The translations under genes and the position numbers were made by a program. From Dyadobacter tibetensis Y620-1 (lineage in GTDB: Bacteria > Bacteroidota > Bacteroidia > Cytophagales > Spirosomataceae): DNA of 64,000 nt. How positions within the stretch are numbered: position 1 is the stretch's first letter; the number at the start of each line of letters is the position of its first letter. Shown piece by piece: positions 31,992 to 42,260 of the stretch. The notes beneath the pieces are model-generated. The model had not been told where the DNA came from. It ran no database searches and was given only the letters and a program-made list of their open reading frames with translations. The stretch is from contig NZ_AZQN01000007.1 in assembly GCF_000566685.1 (NCBI RefSeq), positions 124,001 to 188,000 of the forward strand, in the 5' to 3' direction.

Positions 31992-34907
31992 ATGACCCAG
32001 ACATTTCTCAATCAGGTAGCTACGCATATTTTTAACCGACATGGCAAAAATTTAGGCCAGGTTGCCGTGATCGTACCTACCCGGCGTTCCGCATTTTTCT
32101 TGCTAAAAGAACTTGCCGAAATCACTGACCAGGCCGTATTGAGCCCTGAGGTGCTGGCAATCGACGATTTCGTTGAAAATGCTACCAGTCTGCAAATTGA
32201 AGATCCAGTCCATCTCATGTTGGAGCTGTATGAATCCTTCAAAGAAATCGATCCTACATTGGCCTTTGAAAGATTTATGGGATGGTCGGCGGTTTTGATG
32301 AGCGACCTCGATAAGATAGACCAGTATTTAGTGGATACAAGGTTCCTTTTCGACTATCTTTCGGAAGCAAAGGCACTGGAAAGATGGCAGGAAGCCCTTC
32401 CTTCGGGAAAGACCCTGGAAACCAAAGGTGGTACCAAAACTTATTTTGAGCTATTTCAAAATCTTCAAAACCTTTACCTGCGATTCAGGAAACGTCTCAC
32501 TGAGAAGGGTAAAGCTTATCGGGGAATGATTTACAGACAATTAGCAGAAGATCCGGATGTCGACTTTTTGTCCAATAAACAATATGAAAAAGTATTCTTT
32601 GTAGGCTTTAATGCATTTACGGAGGCCGAAAAAAGAATTGTTCAAAGATTGGTAAAAAAGGATTTGGGAGAGGTTCTCTGGGATACCGATACGTATTATA
32701 TGCGCCTTAATCAAGGGATGGAAGCCGGAAAAATCCTGCGCGACTATGAGCGCTCAGGAAAATTCGGCCCCTGGAACTGGACTACTGACCATCTGACCAC
32801 TGGAGCAAAGGACATCACCCTCTATGGCGTCCCCAACAACACCTTACAAACCAAGGTCGCCGGCCAACTTTACCTGGACATGCTGGCAGAAGATCATCCC
32901 GAAAAACCCGTACTGACGGCCATAGTTCTCGCCGATGAAAATCTGCTCGTCCCCATGCTACATTCATTGGATCCGAGCATCAAAGATGTGAATGTCACCA
33001 TGGGCCTATCCATGCGCAATTCCTTGTTATACACCCTGATAGACAGTATATTCGAGCTTCAGGAAAATGCCGTAACTTTCAAAAATAAAACTGGCAGACA
33101 GGTTACTGTTCCCAAGTTTAGTCATCACAGCATTGACAAAATCTTAAACCATCCCTTCATAAGACATTATGAAAATATAGCTCTGGAGAAAGACCAGGAA
33201 GGATTGACCATTCTGCAAAAAACACAGCACTATATTGCCAATAACAACAGGGTCTATCTGAGTAGTGCAGAATTGCTGGAATTGGCCGGGAATGAACCCA
33301 TATTTAAGGTTCTGTTTACCCATTGGAATAAAAATCAGCCAGGGCAGGTTATCTCTACTTTCTATGCCTTAATTGACCTGTTAAGAGGGGTTTATAAAGC
33401 CTATAGTAATGCATTAGAAACTGAATATTTATACTTGTTTTATACGCTTTTACAGCAGTTTGAGCAAACCATTGCGGAGCGCCCGGAAATCCTCTCATTC
33501 CGGACCTTACGTGGCTTCCTATACGAACTTATCAGGCAGACTTCTATTCCTTTCAGTGGAGAACCGGTTAGCAATCTTCAGATATTAGGAATGCTGGAAA
33601 CACGGGCTTTGGACTTTGAAAGAATTATCATTTTATCGGCTAATGAGGGCGTGTTGCCCAAGGCAAAAAGGCAAAACTCCTTAATTCCCTATGAAGCCTC
33701 ACAGGTCGTCGGACTACCTACCCAGCTACACCAGGAGGCCGTCATGTCCTACCATTTCTATAGACTCCTGCAAAGAGCCTCTGAAGTGCATCTGTTATAT
33801 GTAAATACCACAACTGCCTCCGGAACAGGCGAAAAGAGTAGATTTATTCAACAGATAGAACATGAACTGACGGCCTATAACGAAAATATCAAGTTAAAAC
33901 ATAAGGTCGTACAATTCGAGCCCAAGGAGCCCGTGAGCATCAATGAAACGATCGCGAAAGATGCTCAGGTCATTGCAAGCATCAAGGACTATCTTGGAGG
34001 GAAGGGACTTTATCCAACCCACCTCAACGAGCTAATCCGGTGTTCTATGCAGTTTTATCTTAAACATGTTGTGGGTGTTAAAGAAAAGCGGGAAGTAGAG
34101 GAAGAACTGGGTATGGACAAAATCGGAACTTGGCTGCATGAATCCATGGAACAGCTGGATCAGGAATATTTTATTCCAGGAATAGATCCATCCGAAGAAG
34201 AGATAAAAGTTATCCTGCATCGTAGATTTCAAGCCTTATTTTTGGGTTATGTTATCGATCAAGGCCTCAATCATATCTATTATCAGGTGGGAGAGCAGCA
34301 GGTTATTAAGTTTGTCCAGCATCAAATGCAGCAACAGCCCAGAAGAAAGATACTCGCAACAGAGCAGACACTTCGCACCACCTTATCTTTAAAGCTTCGG
34401 GGCGAATTATTAAAGGTAAATATAGGAGGAAAAATAGACCGGATCGAGCTTGATAAAGGAAATAAGTTGCTGGTTATGGACTATAAAACCGGCAGTGTAG
34501 ATGTCAATAAGGGAACAAGGTTAAACGATCCAGGGCTTCAGGATGATTTATTGAAAACCAATTCCGACTTAAAAATGGGTTATGTGCGTCAGCTATGGAT
34601 GTACGAATTTTTAGTCTATAGAAAGATGCTGGAGGAAAGTGGATTAGAACTGGGCGATCAACGCTATGCGCTTGCGGCTTATTCCGTACAATCTGGGTTT
34701 TACTCCTTCCGTAAGCCACAGGAGATTTTTGCCAATCCGCTTCAGCTAACTGGGGCAGAGCAAAACCCCCAAGCCTATATGGAAAAAACCCAGGAATTGC
34801 TCACTGAAATATTGGATTCATTGCTGGATCCCTCCATCCCATTCAGCAAGACAGAAGATAAAAATATCTGTCTGTACTGTGACTATAAGGGCATCTGTGG
34901 TCGCTAA
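31992..34907 (+). CDS. AddB-like PD-(D/E)XK exonuclease/helicase protein
   Basis: A large protein (~971 residues) of the AddB/UvrD-like plus PD-(D/E)XK family. The first ~650 residues form a helicase-like domain with NVTMGLSMRNSLLY and ERIIILSANEGVLPK; the C-terminal nuclease has DRIELDKGNKLLVMDYKTG and a CLYCDYKGICG cysteine end, as in AddB iron-sulphur clusters. It probably works in double-strand break repair. GTG 31956 is possible, but ATG 31992 gives the usual start, and the first twelve codons of the longer form are weak. An addA was not seen in the window. Confidence 0.82.
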   Translation: MTQTFLNQVATHIFNRHGKNLGQVAVIVPTRRSAFFLLKELAEITDQAVLSPEVLAIDDFVENATSLQIEDPVHLMLELYESFKEIDPTLAFERFMGWSAVLMSDLDKIDQYLVDTRFLFDYLSEAKALERWQEALPSGKTLETKGGTKTYFELFQNLQNLYLRFRKRLTEKGKAYRGMIYRQLAEDPDVDFLSNKQYEKVFFVGFNAFTEAEKRIVQRLVKKDLGEVLWDTDTYYMRLNQGMEAGKILRDYERSGKFGPWNWTTDHLTTGAKDITLYGVPNNTLQTKVAGQLYLDMLAEDHPEKPVLTAIVLADENLLVPMLHSLDPSIKDVNVTMGLSMRNSLLYTLIDSIFELQENAVTFKNKTGRQVTVPKFSHHSIDKILNHPFIRHYENIALEKDQEGLTILQKTQHYIANNNRVYLSSAELLELAGNEPIFKVLFTHWNKNQPGQVISTFYALIDLLRGVYKAYSNALETEYLYLFYTLLQQFEQTIAERPEILSFRTLRGFLYELIRQTSIPFSGEPVSNLQILGMLETRALDFERIIILSANEGVLPKAKRQNSLIPYEASQVVGLPTQLHQEAVMSYHFYRLLQRASEVHLLYVNTTTASGTGEKSRFIQQIEHELTAYNENIKLKHKVVQFEPKEPVSINETIAKDAQVIASIKDYLGGKGLYPTHLNELIRCSMQFYLKHVVGVKEKREVEEELGMDKIGTWLHESMEQLDQEYFIPGIDPSEEEIKVILHRRFQALFLGYVIDQGLNHIYYQVGEQQVIKFVQHQMQQQPRRKILATEQTLRTTLSLKLRGELLKVNIGGKIDRIELDKGNKLLVMDYKTGSVDVNKGTRLNDPGLQDDLLKTNSDLKMGYVRQLWMYEFLVYRKMLEESGLELGDQRYALAAYSVQSGFYSFRKPQEIFANPLQLTGAEQNPQAYMEKTQELLTEILDSLLDPSIPFSKTEDKNICLYCDYKGICGR

Positions 34908-35089
34908 GCTTCAGGTTCTAGCGGATAACGTCGGCGGGTTTCGTTAATCAGGAATTTTTTCTGCGCTGTAAAGCTGTCGGGATGCATACTGACAAAAATA
35001 TGCGCCCATTCCCCATAGCGATCCGGGTCACTCATGCGAAATGTGTGACTATTAATTTTCTTTTGTAACAGGTATGCGTCGAAATCCAT
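34904..35089 (-). CDS. Small conserved protein
   Basis: The MDFDAYLLQKKINSHTFR start at 35089 is preferred over the longer ORF because a terminator stem covers the sequence further upstream. The product is ~61 residues, with an AEWE-like GEWAHIFVSMHPDSFTAQKK centre and an RRRYPLEPEA end. It looks like a small conserved Bacteroidota protein of unknown function; I have no name for it. It overlaps the 3' end of the nuclease gene by 4 bp on the other strand. Confidence 0.65.
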   Translation of the reverse strand: MDFDAYLLQKKINSHTFRMSDPDRYGEWAHIFVSMHPDSFTAQKKFLINETRRRYPLEPEA

Positions 35090-35106
35090 AATAAGGGCCA
35101 TACGAA

Positions 35107-35147
35107 AAAATGCTTGAAGGTGCCTCCAGGGTTCCTTCAAGCATTTT
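35107..35147 (-). terminator. Terminator of the small lipoprotein gene
   Basis: A perfect 14-bp stem, AAAATGCTTGAAGG with CCTTCAAGCATTTT, 13-base loop. On the minus strand it is followed by T residues. It ends the gene at 35162-35635. Confidence 0.8.
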
Positions 35148-35161
35148 CAGGGTATACTGAT

Positions 35162-35635
35162 TTATCTCTTCTTAAACTCTAAATAATCGGTAACTACAGG
35201 CGACTTGCCTGGGTCGGTCAGCGTTAGGGTGATACCAATTTTGGTACTTCCTGCAGCATCTCTGATTTTCACGCCATCCCCACTTACCCTACGGATCTTC
35301 TCAAAACCATTATCTGAATAAACCGCATCTTCATTAATTTTAAAGTTGAGTGCATCAATAACGACAACCTCGTCAAAGGTATATTTATCGGTAACCTTAA
35401 TCTCCTTTCCCAGATCCTTGAACGTGTACTCAACGGTATATTCTATCCCCAGGAGGTTTTTGTCCAGGCGAGAAACTACCCAGGTCTGTGCCGTGGAGTT
35501 ATTACCGTTTACGGTATTGGTCCAATATTCGCCCACAAATTCATTGCTGTGGTCAGGGGCCGGTTCCTCACCCTTGTTATTATCCTTACAGGCACCCATG
35601 AAAATAATCAGACAGCAAAAAAGTACTTTTTTCAT
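35162..35635 (-). CDS. Lipoprotein of unknown function
   Basis: A ~157-residue secreted lipoprotein: MKKVLFCCLIIFMGACKDN has a lipobox-like cysteine (GAC at residue 17). The rest is a beta-sandwich-like sequence with no family I recognise. It is flanked by its own terminator at 35107-35147. Confidence 0.72.
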   Translation of the reverse strand: MKKVLFCCLIIFMGACKDNNKGEEPAPDHSNEFVGEYWTNTVNGNNSTAQTWVVSRLDKNLLGIEYTVEYTFKDLGKEIKVTDKYTFDEVVVIDALNFKINEDAVYSDNGFEKIRRVSGDGVKIRDAAGSTKIGITLTLTDPGKSPVVTDYLEFKKR

Positions 35636-35773
35636 AATGTTAAATTTTAATTGGATCATAGCTTAGGGGCAAAATAAACATTCATTGATTCCCTTTATGC
35701 AGAACATAACGAAAAGTCTGTGCCAGACATATATCAATGAATCTACAATTTCACAAATCTAGGTAAATACCCG

Positions 35774-36745
35774 CTAAAAAGGCAAGTTTCCTAGATCCAC
35801 ATTTCCTCCGCTGACGATTACCCCTACCCTTTTTCCCTCAAAAAGCTTCTTGTGGCGTATAATGGCGGCCAAGGTTACTGCTCCAGAAGGCTCCACCACC
35901 AGTTTCATTCGTTCCCAGATCAACCGCATTGCCTCAACAATCTCCTGATCGGAAACCAGGACTATTTCTGAAACGAATTTGTGTATAACCGGAAAGGTTT
36001 TATCCCCTAAATAGGTAAGTAGTCCGTCGGCTATGGTATCGACGTAAGGAGCCTTTTGTATACTGCCTGATTGGAGTGAAAGAACAGCATCCGCCGCTCC
36101 TTCTGGCTCCGCCCCTATGACCAGGGTATTTTTAGAAAAATAATGGGCACTTAAGGCGGTCCCACTCAACAATCCTCCTCCGCCAACAGGAGCCAGCAAG
36201 TAGTCAAATGGCTCCGTAGAGTCTTCGATCATTTCCTTAGCTACTGTCGCCTGCCCTTCCATCACGCCATAATGATTGAAGGGGTGGATAAAGGTAGCTC
36301 CAGTTTCGGCCACTATTCGTGCCACAACAGCTTCCCTGTCTTCCGGGGTATTTTCGCAAAAGGTAATGGATGCTCCGTACCCCCTCACCGCACTCACCTT
36401 TACCTTAGGAGCATTATGGGGCATAACAATATAGGCCTTGATGCCCCTTAGCGCAGCCGCACATGCGATTGCCTGGGCATGATTCCCTGAAGAATGCGTG
36501 GCAAGCCCGTTGGCCAAAACTGCACTATCGAGGCTTAGCATGGCATTTAATGCGCCCCGTATTTTAAAAGCACCAATTTTCTGAAGATTCTCTGGTTTAA
36601 AAAATAAATGTGCTCCTGTCAGTTCATTCAACATCTGAGAGGTCATCAGTGGGGTACGATGAATGAAAGGGGTGATACGCTGATGCGCTTCCCGCAAATC
36701 ATTTTCGGAAGGATAAGAATTGGCAAAATTGACGGTTCCATTCAT
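35774..36745 (-). CDS. Threonine/serine dehydratase (PLP-dependent)
   Basis: A 323-residue fold-type II PLP enzyme. The lysine is in IGAFKIRGALNAM near residue 60, the substrate loop is SSGNHAQA near 88, and the PLP phosphate loop is VGGGGLLSG near 190. It lacks the C-terminal ACT-type domains, so it is a catabolic (TdcB-like) rather than biosynthetic (IlvA) form, or a serine racemase. Confidence 0.85.
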   Translation of the reverse strand: MNGTVNFANSYPSENDLREAHQRITPFIHRTPLMTSQMLNELTGAHLFFKPENLQKIGAFKIRGALNAMLSLDSAVLANGLATHSSGNHAQAIACAAALRGIKAYIVMPHNAPKVKVSAVRGYGASITFCENTPEDREAVVARIVAETGATFIHPFNHYGVMEGQATVAKEMIEDSTEPFDYLLAPVGGGGLLSGTALSAHYFSKNTLVIGAEPEGAADAVLSLQSGSIQKAPYVDTIADGLLTYLGDKTFPVIHKFVSEIVLVSDQEIVEAMRLIWERMKLVVEPSGAVTLAAIIRHKKLFEGKRVGVIVSGGNVDLGNLPF

Positions 36746-36788
36746 GCTTTACAATCATTTATATCGGATAGGCCTTGGCAATATAGAA

Positions 36789-36822
36789 AAAAGGGCACAC
36801 ATCTGGAGATGTGTGCCCTTTT
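36789..36822 (-). terminator. Terminator after the OmpA lipoprotein
   Basis: AAAAGGGCACACATCT at 36789-36804 pairs perfectly with AGATGTGTGCCCTTTT at 36807-36822. The stem is rich in G+C at the base and lies between two same-strand genes. Confidence 0.85.
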
Positions 36823-36842
36823 AGTTATTTTTCTACTAACAA

Positions 36843-37730
36843 TTACTTACCAGCGTTCGGTGTGTAAAGGTTGAAGAATTGATCCAGCTTAGGAGTAATG
36901 ATGATCTCCGTACGACGGTTCAAGCTTCTGTTAGCAGCGCTGTTATTATCCACCTTAGGTAGATACTCACCGCGTCCACCAGCTATCATACGTACTGGCT
37001 CAACACCATATTTCTTCTGAAGAGTACGCGCTACAGAAGTCGCACGCAATACGCTAAGATCCCAGTTGTCAGCAACTTTTTCAGTTGAAATGGGTACATT
37101 ATCCGTGTGTCCTTCAATCAGGATTTCGATGTCTTTATAATCGTTCAAGATTTTGGCCACCTTGCCCAATACCGACTCGGCTTGGGTGTTGATCACAGAG
37201 CTTCCAGAACGGAATAGCATTTTGTCAGACAAAGATACGTAAACCACACCTTTCTTCACTTCGATCTGAACGTCTTCGTCGCTCACATCCTGAAGTGACC
37301 GTTTTAGATTCAATACCAAAGCCATGTTCAAAGAGTCCTTACGTTGAATGCTCTGGTTCAGATCCCGGATCTGAGTTCCCTGTGCATCCATCATGGCCAA
37401 AGATTTCTTGATACTCTCCGATCCTTCCTTGGAAATCACAGATAGATCAGACATACGATCCAAAAGATTGTTATTATTTTTCTTAAGGAAATCAATTTGA
37501 TCCTGCATTTCCTTAAGTTTGGCGTTCTTAGACGTTAGCTCATCATTTTTAAGCTTTAGGTCATTATTTAGGCCAGCGGTTCTGCTATCGCAATCGTTCA
37601 AGTCGGCACGAGCCTTGTCCAGTTGAAGTTGAATTTCATTGGCTTTGTTCTCTGCCGAAAGTAATTTTTTCTTACTTGCACACGATCCGAGTACAAACAG
37701 CATAGCAACAGCTACAAGCGTATTTCTCAT
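36843..37730 (-). CDS. OmpA family lipoprotein with coiled coil
   Basis: A 295-residue lipoprotein: lipobox in MLFVLGSCASKKKLL (Cys17), a coiled coil over residues ~25-130, then the C-terminal OmpA/MotB peptidoglycan-binding domain with LIEGHTDNVPIS near 195 and GRGEYLPKVDN near 260. Probably links the outer membrane to peptidoglycan. Confidence 0.88.
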   Translation of the reverse strand: MRNTLVAVAMLFVLGSCASKKKLLSAENKANEIQLQLDKARADLNDCDSRTAGLNNDLKLKNDELTSKNAKLKEMQDQIDFLKKNNNNLLDRMSDLSVISKEGSESIKKSLAMMDAQGTQIRDLNQSIQRKDSLNMALVLNLKRSLQDVSDEDVQIEVKKGVVYVSLSDKMLFRSGSSVINTQAESVLGKVAKILNDYKDIEILIEGHTDNVPISTEKVADNWDLSVLRATSVARTLQKKYGVEPVRMIAGGRGEYLPKVDNNSAANRSLNRRTEIIITPKLDQFFNLYTPNAGK

Positions 37731-37854
37731 AATTAATAAAGGGTTATTGGTAGACGGTTAACACTGGTTATTTAAAATAAAACAAAACTTAAATTCAAGG
37801 ATTATTAAAATCGGGCCAGAAACGGCTACCCATAATTTTAAATTGCAAAGGTAT

Positions 37855-37892
37855 AAAAAAAGTCAGACTACGATATATAATCTGACTTTTTT
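37855..37892 (-). terminator. Terminator of the GLPGLI gene
   Basis: AAAAAAGTCAGA pairs with TCTGACTTTTTT around a 13-14 base loop, just downstream (minus strand) of the GLPGLI gene end at 37926. Confidence 0.8.
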
Positions 37893-37925
37893 GTCACATT
37901 TATTACTGTCAGAATTACTCTTTTG

Positions 37926-38675
37926 CTAATATCGTATAAAATAATATGGATTCCTATGAGATTTAATACTGTTACTGACAAATTCTGCTATCATTTTGTC
38001 ATATTTTTCCTGATCAATTTTTTTCCCTTTCAGTTTCTTGGGAAGTTGTAACTGCTCGTCAACTGGCTTTTTTTCCACTTTTACCGCTTTTATGATGACT
38101 TCTCCGTCATTCACGTCTACTTCCAGAATGATACCAGGCAGTCCAAAATATCGTTCAGGACCTGCACTGCCCGCCAGGTCATTGGCAAACCAGGCCGTTA
38201 CCTTTTGTCCCTTCAGAGTGTCCTCTGTAGTAGCCATCATACACAGATAGCCATTTACTTCCTTTATCTTGTTGAGCACCTTCCATTTCGGTGCCTTAAG
38301 ACTATCAGAAATGATATAAGTCTTCCCCGAGAACTCTTCAATTTCTATTTTTTTCTCATTTTCATGATCATACTGTAATACATACTGCGATTTGCGCCAT
38401 TGGTACCCCCCGTCCGCTTCTTTTTCTATATCTTCGTAATGGCTCATCTTCCCATTGGTAGCTAGTAATCCCCTATTTTTATCGCCCTCGTCATTGCTCC
38501 CCCAGCTCGTTTGAGCCCTACTCCGCTCCTCTTCCGTTAAGTAAGTGAGCTTGTTAAGGATTTTGGCCCAGTACGAAGTTTTCTCATAGGTAACTTCACC
38601 TTCGAAAATCTGTCCCACTGCTCTCAGCTGTATACACAACAGGCAGCAGACACTTAAAATTTTGTATTTCATCAT
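37926..38675 (-). CDS. GLPGLI family secreted protein
   Basis: A 249-residue secreted protein: signal peptide MKYKILSVCCLLCIQLRAVG, then the family signature YFGLPGIILEV near residue 180 and the TAWFANDLAGSAGP stretch. GLPGLI proteins are Bacteroidota-specific and usually paired with a TonB-linked receptor; function unknown. The receptor gene ends 18 bp upstream of its start. Confidence 0.87.
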   Translation of the reverse strand: MMKYKILSVCCLLCIQLRAVGQIFEGEVTYEKTSYWAKILNKLTYLTEEERSRAQTSWGSNDEGDKNRGLLATNGKMSHYEDIEKEADGGYQWRKSQYVLQYDHENEKKIEIEEFSGKTYIISDSLKAPKWKVLNKIKEVNGYLCMMATTEDTLKGQKVTAWFANDLAGSAGPERYFGLPGIILEVDVNDGEVIIKAVKVEKKPVDEQLQLPKKLKGKKIDQEKYDKMIAEFVSNSIKSHRNPYYFIRY

Positions 38676-38693
38676 TCGTAAAATTAAGAGAAC

Positions 38694-41516
38694 TCAAAAA
38701 TTATTATTTCTTCTGACACTATGATTCATCCCCCTCATATTATAGGATAAACTCAGCATAAAATACCTCCCCAAGGTACGAACAGACTCATAACTAACAA
38801 TATTGCTGTAGGCCCCCTGATTAATCCCACGATTCTGATTGAATACATCGTAAGCAGAAAGTCGGATCTCACCCTTTTTCGATTTGAGGAAAGGTCGGTA
38901 AACCGAACAGTTTAGAATAGAAATGGATTGATCGAAATCGAACCGATCGTTCACATAGCTATTTAATCTAAAACTAGAATTAAAATATACTTCCATTGGC
39001 AACTTGATATTCATTTCAGCACCATATCCACTGTTGGTATACTTCTGATCTTGGGTGCTGCTAATAGAATAGGACGTATTACGGATATTCCAGTTTGCAT
39101 CCGTATAAACCGTAAATTTATCACTTGGGGTGTAATCCAGCCTTAGACCTAAGCCATACCCGTTAGAAAGCGTTTTATTTAATACCCCGTTAATATTAGT
39201 CAGGTTGTTATCACGAGAATAATTAAGGTTGATATTAAGGTTGCTCTTGGTTTTGACAATGGGAAAACCATATGTTCCGTAAACTCCTAAACTTTTCCCT
39301 CCGTCGATATTCATCGGGGTGGTGGTGGTCACCAAATTTTCATCCACCTGCTGATTATAAATCACCTGGTTCTGATAGTAATTAAAGTATCCGCTTATAT
39401 ACATACGCACGAAACTGCTTGGGTTAAAACTATTGTATCCCAAATTGGCCGAGTGCCGTTTTGTGGGAACCAGATTGGGATTACCTACTCTGATATAGAG
39501 CGGATTGCTATAATCAATAATAGGTTGCAGGGCAGTTATCGCCGGTTCGTCTATGTTAACGCTATAACCTCCATACAAGAAACGGTTACTCTTCAAATCA
39601 TAATTGATTGAGAAGTTGGGCGTCCAGTTCGCAAATTTTCTATCGATAAAGAAAATATTGTCCTCTCCCTTTTCTACTGCAAATTTCCCGTTCATTTCAA
39701 TTTGCTGCCAGGCCAACCCACCGGCCAGATTAAATCCATTATTAGAGTAACGTAAGGAAGTTCCGACCCGATTAAAGCCGGTTTTATTTATATAGTACCT
39801 ACTTAGATTCCGGTTCAACTCCCGTCCATCTGTCACATCATACACCTGACGATTGACATCATCCTTTTTCTGACTAAAATTATAGAACGATTCCAGCACG
39901 AATCTTTTGGATAAGGGTTCAATATATAATAAGCTGGCCTTTACCTGACTACGGAGGCTCTTGGTCAAATTATCTTGGCTCACGTCTCTATTGGTTGTAC
40001 CTCCATCCTCTCTGAAGAATTTATTGGTTGAACGGAGGATTTCTTTCCCATCCGAATTATTAATGTTATACCCAAGGCTTACGGCAACATTTCTTCCTTT
40101 TTTGGCAAACTTTCTTCTATAGATTCCCGTATTACCCATGGCAAAGGCATCGAATTCATTATAATTATTGGTCGTGCTTAAGGTGGATAGCATAGTCTCC
40201 GTATCTTCTCCCCTAAAGAGTCGCTGACTGCTTTTATAATCACTGCTCCCATCGCCAATTCTGGAGTTCGAGAGCAAGATCAGGATATTTAGGGAGTCAA
40301 TATTTTTCTCAAAGCGAATACCAAACCGATGGTTGCGATTCATATTGTTCCGAGAGTTGGTATCCAATGTGGTGAATTCCGAAGTATCCAAAAATCTCGT
40401 TTGCTTTTGAGTGGCATCCAGATCCTGATGATTTTCATTAAAATAGTAGCTGGTATTGATTTTCGTCTCCTTGGTATCATAATTATAATTGGCGCCTCCC
40501 GCAAAATTCTTATTATACCCTCGGTTCTGTCCTCCTCTTCCGGCCTGTATGGTTAAGCTTTCGTCGTCGCCCCCGAAGCTGATATACCGTCCCCCGCCAA
40601 AACCAAAATCACCGTCATCGCCCCAATTGAAGGATTGACTACCTTTGAAATCCTGATAATCATCCCAGGACATGCCTCCGGAATTGGTGTTATTTCCAAG
40701 GCCTATTATGGCAAATTGATTTTTCTCGTTAAAACGATTATAATTGATCTTTCCTGCCAGTCGCTTATCGGTACCAGCGGCGGCCGTTACCTTACCAAAC
40801 CCTCCTTTCTTATGGCTGTCTTTTAGTTGCAGGTTTAATGTTTTATCGTGCTTGCCGTCGTCAATTCCCGTGAGTCGCGATTGTTCGGATTTTTCGTTAA
40901 AGACCTGAACCTTTTCTATGGCCTCAGCCGGTAAGTTCTTTGTAGCCGCTTTGGTATCGTCTCCAAAGAAGCGCTTCCCATCTACAGTAACTCTTTTAAC
41001 AGTCTCGCCCTGAGCAGTAATACTCCCATCTTGCTCTACTTCCATTCCCGGCAACCGTCTCAATAGGTCCTCGACCGTGGAGCCTGGAGGAACTTTAAAG
41101 GAGCGGGGATCATATTCGACCGTATCCCCCCGTATACTTAAAGGGGCCCTGGCCGTTTTGATAACCACCTCATACAGATCCTGGTTGAGTTCCGCCATCT
41201 TGTTACTTCCCAAGTCAACTGTAGATTCCCCTGTGGGCTTCACCAAATACTGAAAGGGTAAATAACCTACATAAGTTGCCTTAAGTAAATAATCCTGGCG
41301 CTTTACATTTTTGAATACAAAGCCTCCTTCCTTGTCGCTCCTTTCAAATGTTGCCAAAGAAGAATCGGCTGGGAGCAATAACATGACCGTCGCTTCGGGC
41401 AACCCCTTTCCACTACTGTCGGTAAGAAAACCGCTAATGGTAATACGACTAGACGATTGAGCGAACCCTGTCATGCTAAGCAGGACGAGTAGCTGCACGA
41501 GTAGTAACTTTTTCAT
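38694..41516 (-). CDS. TonB-dependent outer-membrane receptor, GLPGLI partner
   Basis: A ~940-residue receptor with signal peptide (MKKLLLVQLLVLLSMTGFAQ), a CarboxypepD_reg domain (ISGFLTDSSGKGLPEATVML), a plug with VEDLLRRLPGMEVEQDGSI, and a long barrel. It is co-transcribed with the GLPGLI gene. The start used is the ATG at 41516, which opens the signal peptide, rather than the ATG at 41528. Confidence 0.87.
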   Translation of the reverse strand: MKKLLLVQLLVLLSMTGFAQSSSRITISGFLTDSSGKGLPEATVMLLLPADSSLATFERSDKEGGFVFKNVKRQDYLLKATYVGYLPFQYLVKPTGESTVDLGSNKMAELNQDLYEVVIKTARAPLSIRGDTVEYDPRSFKVPPGSTVEDLLRRLPGMEVEQDGSITAQGETVKRVTVDGKRFFGDDTKAATKNLPAEAIEKVQVFNEKSEQSRLTGIDDGKHDKTLNLQLKDSHKKGGFGKVTAAAGTDKRLAGKINYNRFNEKNQFAIIGLGNNTNSGGMSWDDYQDFKGSQSFNWGDDGDFGFGGGRYISFGGDDESLTIQAGRGGQNRGYNKNFAGGANYNYDTKETKINTSYYFNENHQDLDATQKQTRFLDTSEFTTLDTNSRNNMNRNHRFGIRFEKNIDSLNILILLSNSRIGDGSSDYKSSQRLFRGEDTETMLSTLSTTNNYNEFDAFAMGNTGIYRRKFAKKGRNVAVSLGYNINNSDGKEILRSTNKFFREDGGTTNRDVSQDNLTKSLRSQVKASLLYIEPLSKRFVLESFYNFSQKKDDVNRQVYDVTDGRELNRNLSRYYINKTGFNRVGTSLRYSNNGFNLAGGLAWQQIEMNGKFAVEKGEDNIFFIDRKFANWTPNFSINYDLKSNRFLYGGYSVNIDEPAITALQPIIDYSNPLYIRVGNPNLVPTKRHSANLGYNSFNPSSFVRMYISGYFNYYQNQVIYNQQVDENLVTTTTPMNIDGGKSLGVYGTYGFPIVKTKSNLNINLNYSRDNNLTNINGVLNKTLSNGYGLGLRLDYTPSDKFTVYTDANWNIRNTSYSISSTQDQKYTNSGYGAEMNIKLPMEVYFNSSFRLNSYVNDRFDFDQSISILNCSVYRPFLKSKKGEIRLSAYDVFNQNRGINQGAYSNIVSYESVRTLGRYFMLSLSYNMRGMNHSVRRNNNF

Positions 41517-41687
41517 AATTAAAAGCAATTGTTTTCATGGTGATAAATCGTGCCGACCCTGGCCCACTTCCCCCTCTGCCCTATTACGTCACTATTCTAT
41601 GCAAAATTTTACTTCTGCTAAGATAACATACAAACTTAAGAAAATATTATGTATAGGTTACATTAATATTAAGCTTTTGTAAAAAAA

Positions 41688-41720
41688 TTGTGAAGCAGTC
41701 CCGGACATAAATTACCTTTG
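41688..41720 (+). promoter_or_regulatory. Bacteroidota-type promoter of the phosphodiesterase gene
   Basis: TTG at 41688-41690 and TACCTTTG at 41713-41720 (22-bp spacer) fit the TTTG/TAnnTTTG promoter pattern of this phylum, 24 bp before the start codon at 41745. Confidence 0.6.
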
Positions 41721-41744
41721 TCAAAAAGCTAAGAAGATTCATAT

Positions 41745-42257
41745 ATGACACGAATAGGGCTCCTCTCCGACACACATGGCTATCTAGACCCGAGAATACT
41801 AGAACATTTCGCTCAATGCGACGAGGTGTGGCATGCAGGAGATATAGGAAGTCTGGAAATAATCGATCAATTGGAGGCTTTCAAACCTTGTCGAATCGTA
41901 TATGGCAATATTGATCATAAAGAAATTATGATCAGAACTCAGGAGAATTTACGATTCGAAATAGAAGGCTTCAATGTATGGATTACACATATTGGAGGAG
42001 CACCTCCCCGATACAATCCTTCTGTATTGCCTTTTTTGAAGTCGGAACTTCCAGACTTGTTTGTCTGTGGCCATTCTCATATACTGCGGGTAATCAGAGA
42101 TAAGAGTCTGGACGATATGCTCTATATCAATCCAGGCGCCGCGGGTAAAGAAGGATTTCATAAGATCCGTACCCTCTTACGCTTTAACCTACACGAGGGA
42201 GTGATTAGCAGTATGGAAGTAGTGGAATTAGGCAAAAGAGGATCCTTAGAATCGTAG
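41745..42257 (+). CDS. YfcE-like metallophosphoesterase
   Basis: A 170-residue calcineurin-like phosphodiesterase with LLSDTHGYLDP (metal site 1), HAGDIGS, YGNIDHKEI and CGHSHIL (metal-binding histidines). Members cleave phosphodiesters of unknown physiological substrates. It has its own promoter. Confidence 0.87.
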   Translation: MTRIGLLSDTHGYLDPRILEHFAQCDEVWHAGDIGSLEIIDQLEAFKPCRIVYGNIDHKEIMIRTQENLRFEIEGFNVWITHIGGAPPRYNPSVLPFLKSELPDLFVCGHSHILRVIRDKSLDDMLYINPGAAGKEGFHKIRTLLRFNLHEGVISSMEVVELGKRGSLES

Positions 42258-42260
42258 CCC